Assembly: GCA_014729665.1 (NCBI GenBank)
Contig: WJJO01000120.1
Location: forward strand, 1 to 6,088
Direction of reading: 5' to 3'
Source: Caldifarciminota bacterium
GTDB taxonomy: Bacteria > Hydrothermota > Tepidihabitantia > B3-TA06
DNA length: 6,088 nucleotides
A model generated the notes under the pieces. That model worked only from the letters and a program-made list of their open reading frames with translations, was not told the origin of the DNA and did not search any database. Shown piece after piece: positions 1 through 4,015 of this stretch (the first letter of the stretch is position 1; every line of letters begins with the position of its first letter). Both the position numbers and the translations under genes were made by a program.

Positions 1-55
1 CAACCATTAGCCGCTCTCGATGCCTGATTATTGCTTCCTTCTCAGGTAAAGTCAT
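1..55 (-). CDS. Start of an unidentified protein gene, cut by the left window edge
   Basis: Only the first 18 codons are visible; they read MTLPEKEAIIRHRERLMV and stay open to the window edge. The main support is the translation signal: AAGGAGG at 70-64 (minus strand) sits 8 bases before the ATG at 55-53, which is near-ideal spacing. A second in-frame ATG at 61-59 lies only 2 bases from the Shine-Dalgarno, so 55 is preferred. The peptide is charged, has no hydrophobic signal segment, and looks like the start of a cytoplasmic protein with an amphipathic helix. The RERL-type segment faintly recalls the N-termini of uroporphyrinogen-decarboxylase-like proteins, but 18 residues are far too few to assign a family. 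The gene is transcribed divergently from the glycan genes at 397-3126 and shares their upstream control region. Product unknown; I am fairly confident that a gene starts here. Confidence 0.65.
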   Translation of the reverse strand, partial: MTLPEKEAIIRHRERLMV

Positions 56-63
56 ATTCATAT

Positions 64-70
64 CCTCCTT
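64..70 (-). promoter_or_regulatory. Strong Shine-Dalgarno site of the left-edge gene
   Basis: The minus strand reads AAGGAGG, a seven-base match to the anti-Shine-Dalgarno sequence. It lies 8 bases from the ATG at 55-53 and 2 bases from the in-frame ATG at 61-59, so it decides for the inner start. It contrasts with the two plus-strand genes, which have no recognisable site. Confidence 0.75.
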
Positions 71-77
71 GTCTCTA

Positions 78-105
78 ACTCTACCTGAGACGCAATTCAT
101 TGCAA
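78..105 (-). promoter_or_regulatory. Weak candidate promoter for the left-edge gene
   Basis: On the minus strand, TTGCAA (105-100) and TAGAGT (83-78) are separated by 16 bases; each box matches four of six sigma70 consensus positions. Transcription would begin near 71, just ahead of the Shine-Dalgarno. The -35 box overlaps a small palindrome (GCAAT-TC-ATTGC, 92-103) that could be an operator half-site arrangement. The position is right but the boxes are weak, so chance is a real alternative. Confidence 0.25.
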
Positions 106-253
106 CCTACACCTTATTACATACTAGGCATGTTTACGGGAGTGTCAATACCCTTGATACACGCAGGACTGAGACGTAAAAAGAGTAACCCTGAAGTAAG
201 ATTAACTCCTTCGTTCGGTTATTGTCGAGTAACAGGTCTTTCAGACATCAGTC

Positions 254-281
254 TTGACATGCCGCTAATTCCTTTTATGAT
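254..281 (+). promoter_or_regulatory. Sigma70-type promoter for the flippase-glycosyltransferase unit
   Basis: A perfect TTGACA -35 box (254-259) is followed after 16 bases by TATGAT (276-281), which matches five of six positions of TATAAT. No extended -10 TG is present. Transcription would start near 288, leaving an untranslated leader of about 109 bases before the flippase ATG at 397. It is the best promoter match in the intergenic region and points the right way. The consensus used is that of typical proteobacterial sigma70; if the host belongs to Bacteroidetes proper, whose housekeeping sigma factor prefers a different consensus, this match would mean less. Confidence 0.6.
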
Positions 282-286
282 ACCGA

Positions 287-330
287 ATGCCTGAAGAACC
301 CAGGGCACCACTAAAAACCCTTTCAGGTGT
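287..330 (+). promoter_or_regulatory. Possible stem-loop at the 5' end of the glycan-unit mRNA
   Basis: CCTGAA (290-295) pairs with TTCAGG (322-327). In RNA the stem can extend outward through G-U, U-G and A-U pairs to 287/330. An inner stem, AGGG (302-305) with CCCT (318-321), stacks on it, leaving a six-base 5' bulge and a 12-base A-rich loop. It begins almost exactly at the start site predicted from the promoter at 254-281. No run of T follows, so it does not look like an intrinsic terminator. It could protect the 5' end of the RNA or take part in regulation. It fits no riboswitch class I recognise. Confidence 0.35.
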
Positions 331-396
331 CTTCATCGATATACAACCGGTTAGCTCAGCATCACTTATAGTGGTCCATAGCAAGCGATCGTCCAG

Positions 397-1920
397 ATGA
401 AACTCACCGACCTTAAGCTGCTGTCAAAGGATACAATAATATACGGTATCGGGCGTTCGAGTACTCAGGCGGTACAGATTCTGCTTATGCCGCTGTATGC
501 AGCATACCTTCCCGCAGACGAATTCGGCGTACGTGCTTTAACTATGGCAATATACGGCGTCTTGCAGATAGTTAGCCTCTGGGCCCTGGATCAAGCGGTT
601 CTGGCCGACTACTACAAGGTTAGCTCCCTGAAAGAACGCCGCAAGGTTGTCTCAACCGGCTTTACACTTGGTGTGATTATGTCACTATTCTGGGGAGCCG
701 TTAGTTTTGCATTTGCCAGTTTTCTGCCGCAAATACTTGCAGTCTTCGGACAGGTTCCCGGTGACGGTATTTGGGGATTGGAATTGAACCAGGCAGCCTC
801 GATATTGAAACTCTTCTCCCTGTACGCGGCATTCACTCCACCGGTCATGATCTTCCTCTCCTATCTCCGCAGCGCAAAAAGACCTATTGCCTACAGCATT
901 TATACGCTCGTTACCGCACTTTTAAGGGTGGGTCTTATGATCCTGGCCCTGGTAGTATTTAAGCGGGGACTCAAGGGGCTTTACGAAGTTGACGCCATAC
1001 TGGCAGTATGCACCTTTCCTGTTCTGGTAATCCTGGTTTATACGCAAACTAAGGGAATCAAGTTCTCTTTTACCACCTTACGAAGCATGCTCAAATACGC
1101 CCTTCCAATCATACCCACTGCGGCGTTCGGCTGGTTGCGAAATCTAGGCGACCGGTTCTTAATTAATCTATTTCTTACAGAAAGGGAAGTGGGTATCTAC
1201 TCATACGCCCTTAACTTCCCGAAAGTCATTAACTTTCTTCTGATAGTACCCTTAGGCCTGGCCTGGGCGCCCTATCTTTTTTCCATCAAGGACAGACCCG
1301 ACCTTCCGAGGATTATCTCAAGGGTACTGACCTATTTCCTCTTCGCCGCAGGATTCGCCCTCGTTCTCCTGGGCGGGACGTCAAGTGAAATCCTAAGGAT
1401 CATTGCCAAGCTTCCCGAATATTGGGAAGGTGCACATCTCGTACCTTTACTCGTTCTGGGTATGTGTGTAGGCGGAGCCTGCAACGTCCTGGGAACTGTC
1501 ATAGCGATTAAGAGAAAAACCGTATACTTCACAATAACAACCCTGGTTTCTGCAGCCGTTGCGGTGCTTCTGAATGTAACACTCCTTCCGGTTTTAGGTC
1601 TTTGGGCCTCGGCTATCGCCCTTTTTGCATCCTACACGGCCATGCTTGCGGCGACCCTTTTATTGACCGGTCGTTTAATAACCATCCCGTTCGAGAAGAG
1701 GCGTATTCTCGTTATTGCAGTCACCGCATTAACCCTAACACCCGTTCTTTCATGGTGGCATTTCTCCTCGCCGATAACAGGGCTCGTTGTAAAGACCGTG
1801 GTGGGTACCCTGTGTTACGCCGGACATCTGCTTTCCTTAGGGTTCCTGCTTCCCGAAGAAAAAGCGGTCATTACTTCTCGGCTAAGAAACCTTATAAAAC
1901 GCGGACGCAGGAAAAGATGA
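397..1920 (+). CDS. Wzx-type polysaccharide flippase (MOP superfamily, PST family)
   Basis: This 507-residue integral inner-membrane protein should flip a lipid-linked oligosaccharide from the cytoplasmic to the periplasmic face during O-antigen, capsule or exopolysaccharide synthesis. Hydrophobic segments run along the whole chain (for example about 48-63, 90-116, 135-155, 170-187, 200-215, 275-293, 311-326, 350-370, 378-395, 403-423, 437-453 and 463-485), fitting the 12-14 helices of the family. Family-like motifs include an N-terminal DTIIYGIG followed by MPLYAAYLPADEFG (12-44), the central block LPIIPTAAFGWLRNLGDRFL then VGIYSYA (236-271), and LLPVLGLWASAIA (396-408). The C-terminus is strongly basic (RLRNLIKRGRRKR), consistent with a cytoplasmic tail. 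An in-frame TAG at 379-381 and no other good start make ATG 397 secure, although no Shine-Dalgarno precedes it. The glycosyltransferase follows 30 bases downstream. The sugar repeat it carries cannot be deduced; no Wzy polymerase is in the window. Confidence 0.92.
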   Translation: MKLTDLKLLSKDTIIYGIGRSSTQAVQILLMPLYAAYLPADEFGVRALTMAIYGVLQIVSLWALDQAVLADYYKVSSLKERRKVVSTGFTLGVIMSLFWGAVSFAFASFLPQILAVFGQVPGDGIWGLELNQAASILKLFSLYAAFTPPVMIFLSYLRSAKRPIAYSIYTLVTALLRVGLMILALVVFKRGLKGLYEVDAILAVCTFPVLVILVYTQTKGIKFSFTTLRSMLKYALPIIPTAAFGWLRNLGDRFLINLFLTEREVGIYSYALNFPKVINFLLIVPLGLAWAPYLFSIKDRPDLPRIISRVLTYFLFAAGFALVLLGGTSSEILRIIAKLPEYWEGAHLVPLLVLGMCVGGACNVLGTVIAIKRKTVYFTITTLVSAAVAVLLNVTLLPVLGLWASAIALFASYTAMLAATLLLTGRLITIPFEKRRILVIAVTALTLTPVLSWWHFSSPITGLVVKTVVGTLCYAGHLLSLGFLLPEEKAVITSRLRNLIKRGRRKR

Positions 1921-1958
1921 ATGCACCGGTTCAATTCAGACACTTAGCTAATGTATAA
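1917..1958 (+). CDS. Candidate 13-codon relay ORF linking flippase and glycosyltransferase
   Basis: An ATG at 1917-1919 overlaps the flippase stop (ATGA) and is preceded by AGGA at 1909-1912, four bases upstream. It reads MNAPVQFRHLANV and stops at TAA 1956-1958, eight bases inside the glycosyltransferase gene. Because that gene has no Shine-Dalgarno of its own, ribosomes finishing this short frame could restart at its ATG (1951). The peptide itself resembles nothing known and may have no function. A second tiny frame (1921-1947, eight codons) also ends three bases before 1951. Both could be chance products of a short junction. Confidence 0.25.
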   Translation: MNAPVQFRHLANV

Positions 1959-3126
1959 GGTTCTTTTCCTGGCAAGCTTTTTCCCTGCTGAGCGCGAACC
2001 CTTAGCAGGATTGTTCATAAAAAAACACGCTCAAGCCGCGGCAAGGTATGCCGATCAATACGTTCTATCGGTAAGATTAGTTGCCGATCTTGATGGAGGT
2101 GCATTCGACTTAAAAGTTGTAAAAGAAAACGGTCTGAAAATCGTTAAGGTGAGATGCAAGACGGTTCGATCGCTGATTCCTAAGCTCTCCTATATAATTG
2201 ATTTAGTTCGGTATTTCAGAGGAAGTCTACTTGGTTACCAGCGTATACTTAAAATATGGGGAAAACCCGATATCGTTCATCTCAATGTCTCCTGGCCTGC
2301 AGGCTTTCTTGCCTTATACCTCAGTATTATGAAGAAAATACCGTATATCCTTTCCGAACACTGGTCGGGGTACGTAGCTCAGACAGGTAGTTTCAAGGCA
2401 ATTCCGGTCTTCGTTAAAAGAATCATAAGGCTCATCTTCAAAAGGGCCAAAGTGGTTACCGCTGTATCCGGCTACCTGTCTCGATCATTAGTCAATCATC
2501 GTCTGGTTCGGAGAAATCCCCGAATTGTGCCAAATGTGGTTCAGATACCGGAGGAACCCGGACGGAAAACTAAGCCGAAACGAATCATCAGGGCGTTGAC
2601 CGTATCGTTGTTGCACGATGAGAGCAAAAATCTTTCAGGTTTGATTAATGCATTCAAAGGGATTAGCCGGAAGTACCCTGATGTTAGGCTGGATATACTC
2701 GGGGACGGGCAGGACAGGGATATGCTCATCAACCTTGCCCGCAACCTGGGACTCCTTAACAGAAGGGTGTTTTTCCAGGGATACGTACCTAACGACCAGC
2801 TTCACGAGTGGTTCCAAAAAGCGAACTTCTTCGTACTCAACAGCAACTACGAGACCTTCTCGGTGGCAACTGCGGAGGCGATCGTACACGGGGTTCCTGT
2901 CGTCCTCACAAGATGCGGCGGTCCTGAAGAATTCGTCAACGAAGATGTAGGCATCCTGGTTGATAAAAAAGACATCAAAGACCTTACAGAAGGTTTAATA
3001 TTCATGGTAAACAACTGGCAAAAATACGATCGACTGAAGCTAAACAATTATATCAAGCGAATGATGAGTCCGGATATCGTCGGGAGACGATTCTTAAGGA
3101 TTTACGAAGAGGTGCTTAAAGGTTAA
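1951..3126 (+). CDS. Glycosyltransferase family 4 (GT-B fold)
   Basis: This 391-residue enzyme should transfer a sugar from an activated nucleotide donor to a growing, probably lipid-linked, glycan at the cytoplasmic face of the inner membrane. The N-terminal acceptor domain (about 1-200) opens with a beta strand and family-like FFPAEREPLAGLFIKKHA (10-27), then PDIVHLNVSWPAG (106-118), LSEHWSGY (134-141) and TAVSGYLSRSL (170-180). PNVV (194-197) marks the domain boundary. The C-terminal donor domain has the strand-loop LDILGDGQDRDML (247-259), FFQGYVPNDQL (274-284) and the E-x7-E signature (E301, E309) within NYETFSVATAEAIVHGVPVV, followed by GGPEEFV (323-329). Length is normal for the family and no motif is missing. 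An in-frame TAG at 1945-1947 fixes ATG 1951; no Shine-Dalgarno is visible, suggesting coupling to the upstream gene. Donor, acceptor and linkage cannot be read from the sequence. Confidence 0.93.
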   Translation: MYKVLFLASFFPAEREPLAGLFIKKHAQAAARYADQYVLSVRLVADLDGGAFDLKVVKENGLKIVKVRCKTVRSLIPKLSYIIDLVRYFRGSLLGYQRILKIWGKPDIVHLNVSWPAGFLALYLSIMKKIPYILSEHWSGYVAQTGSFKAIPVFVKRIIRLIFKRAKVVTAVSGYLSRSLVNHRLVRRNPRIVPNVVQIPEEPGRKTKPKRIIRALTVSLLHDESKNLSGLINAFKGISRKYPDVRLDILGDGQDRDMLINLARNLGLLNRRVFFQGYVPNDQLHEWFQKANFFVLNSNYETFSVATAEAIVHGVPVVLTRCGGPEEFVNEDVGILVDKKDIKDLTEGLIFMVNNWQKYDRLKLNNYIKRMMSPDIVGRRFLRIYEEVLKG

Positions 3127-3133
3127 GAACAAC

Positions 3134-3150
3134 TCGATATATCTTATCGA
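3134..3150. terminator. Short inverted repeat in the convergent junction, possible weak bidirectional terminator
   Basis: TCGATA (3134-3139) and TATCGA (3145-3150) form a perfect six-base dyad around TATCT. It fills most of the 24 bases between the stop codons of the two converging genes. The stem is AT-rich and neither side has a convincing T-run, so it is a poor intrinsic terminator. Its position is the main argument for it. No other terminator is visible at the end of either unit. Confidence 0.25.
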
Positions 3151-4002
3151 TTATTGACCAGGCAGTATCGCGGATGTATCCATGCTGAAGGTTTTTGAAC
3201 GCACCACGTTCCCGGCCCCGAATACCCCCCATGCACCTTCTATGTGCATACAGTCGACTATGTTCTCCACCATCCACATGTTTTCTCCATAATACTTGTA
3301 ATCGTATGCGTTCGTATCCAGGGATATTATGTAGATGCATACGGAATCTCCCATGGGCGAGAAGCCCATATCACTTAATGGGACGGAAAGCGTATCAGCC
3401 GAAACCAGTAAAGGCCAGGAGATGAATTCAACGGAGGCAGTATCCTCCTCCTCGTAGGTTAACCACTGTAATATCGAGACCTGGTAACCGCGGGCTCCGT
3501 CCGAAGCGGTCCATCGAACGGTATCGTCCTCCGTTAGGGTATCATTATCCGGCCCCGTTATCTCGAAATTACCGGGGATGGTTGTCCGGGCAGAAATCTC
3601 CTCGCCCTCTGGATAGGTTACCTTAAGGGTCCACGACTGGCCCGCCCGGGGTGCGGTAATGTCTGCAAAGTAGTATCCCTGGGAATCCGGGTGTTCGGTA
3701 AGTGTAAAGTTGTCTCCGCCGGACTCGAGGATAACGTCGGCATTACTCGTCCCGTTCCACGGAATCTGATAGTAAGTCCATGTCTCGAAGGTCGAATCGT
3801 CTATCCAGAACGTATCGACTATCGTATCTACAGGCAAGGTATCTGCAACCGATACGGTTCTGCCGACCATGAGGTGTGCGTGGGTGGAGTCTGCGGTGAT
3901 GAGGGCGTAAACGTTCGGTTCGCCCGGGTAATCGTCGGGTGTAGGGGCGCATCCGGCTATGAGGATAGCTGCCGGGATCAAAAAATGCAGTTTCAATCTC
4001 AT
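3151..4002 (-). CDS. DUF4249-like lipoprotein paired with a TonB-dependent receptor
   Basis: This 283-residue protein has a lipoprotein signal: basic MRLKLH, a hydrophobic core, then the lipobox IAGC (15-18), so C18 should be lipidated. The residue after C18 is Ala rather than Asp, so nothing marks it for retention in the inner membrane. An acidic pair (D23-D24) follows. The mature part resembles DUF4249 in its pattern: a strand with VYALITAD (31-38), an inserted-variable region, NADVILESGGDNFTL (87-101), GYYFAD (109-114), GQSWTLKVTYPEGEEISART (121-140), a second domain, and the C-terminal EGAWGVFGAG block (255-264). It is acidic, Thr/Asp-rich and beta-strand-like. Two further cysteines (C222, C251) could form a disulfide. 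The ATG shares one base with the receptor stop (TGATG), and GCGAGG lies 5 bases upstream, implying translational coupling. The molecular role of DUF4249 is not established; a surface or periplasmic partner of the receptor is an inference. Family assignment is moderate, CDS certain. Confidence 0.85.
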   Translation of the reverse strand: MRLKLHFLIPAAILIAGCAPTPDDYPGEPNVYALITADSTHAHLMVGRTVSVADTLPVDTIVDTFWIDDSTFETWTYYQIPWNGTSNADVILESGGDNFTLTEHPDSQGYYFADITAPRAGQSWTLKVTYPEGEEISARTTIPGNFEITGPDNDTLTEDDTVRWTASDGARGYQVSILQWLTYEEEDTASVEFISWPLLVSADTLSVPLSDMGFSPMGDSVCIYIISLDTNAYDYKYYGENMWMVENIVDCMHIEGAWGVFGAGNVVRSKTFSMDTSAILPGQ

Positions 4003-4015
4003 CAGAACCTCGCCC
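4000..4015 (-). promoter_or_regulatory. Coupled stop-start (TGATG) with ribosome site for the lipoprotein
   Basis: On the minus strand the receptor stop TGA (4004-4002) shares its last base with the lipoprotein ATG (4002-4000). A purine-rich GCGAGG lies within the last receptor codons, five bases before the ATG. This arrangement normally means the two proteins are translated from one mRNA by reinitiation, in linked amounts. Confidence 0.7.

Larger units (their letters stand above)
56..396. other. Divergent intergenic control region, no gene seen
   Basis: These 341 bases separate two divergent genes. No reading frame here looks real. The longest plus-strand one (100-294) begins at TTG without a ribosome-binding site, resembles no family I know, and contains the promoter described at 254-281. 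What the region does hold is the left gene's ribosome site and weak promoter, a strong rightward promoter, a leader with a possible hairpin, and several short dyads (92-103; 236-246; 363-373). About 150 bases (106-253) show nothing I can interpret. Confidence 0.7.

Noticed and set aside
100..294. A 64-codon plus-strand open frame in the left intergenic region
   Set aside because: It starts at TTG with no ribosome site, its peptide resembles no family I recognise, and it contains the best promoter of the region.
349..359. GGTTAGCTCAG, which looks like the D-arm of a tRNA
   Set aside because: The surrounding bases do not form an acceptor stem, anticodon arm or T-arm, and the D-stem has no matching 3' half, so it is a chance similarity.
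363..373. CACT-TAT-AGTG dyad with a TATAGT that could be a -10 box close to the flippase
   Set aside because: No acceptable -35 box lies at the right distance, and the promoter at 254-281 is much stronger.
288..396. Possible ops/JUMPStart antitermination element, often found before surface-glycan operons
   Set aside because: No GGCGGTAG-type core or the longer JUMPStart pattern is present in the leader.
1602..1958. A 118-codon open frame overlapping the 3' part of the flippase
   Set aside because: It is a shifted-frame shadow of the flippase gene. Only its last 13 codons, from the ATG at 1917, are discussed as a relay ORF.
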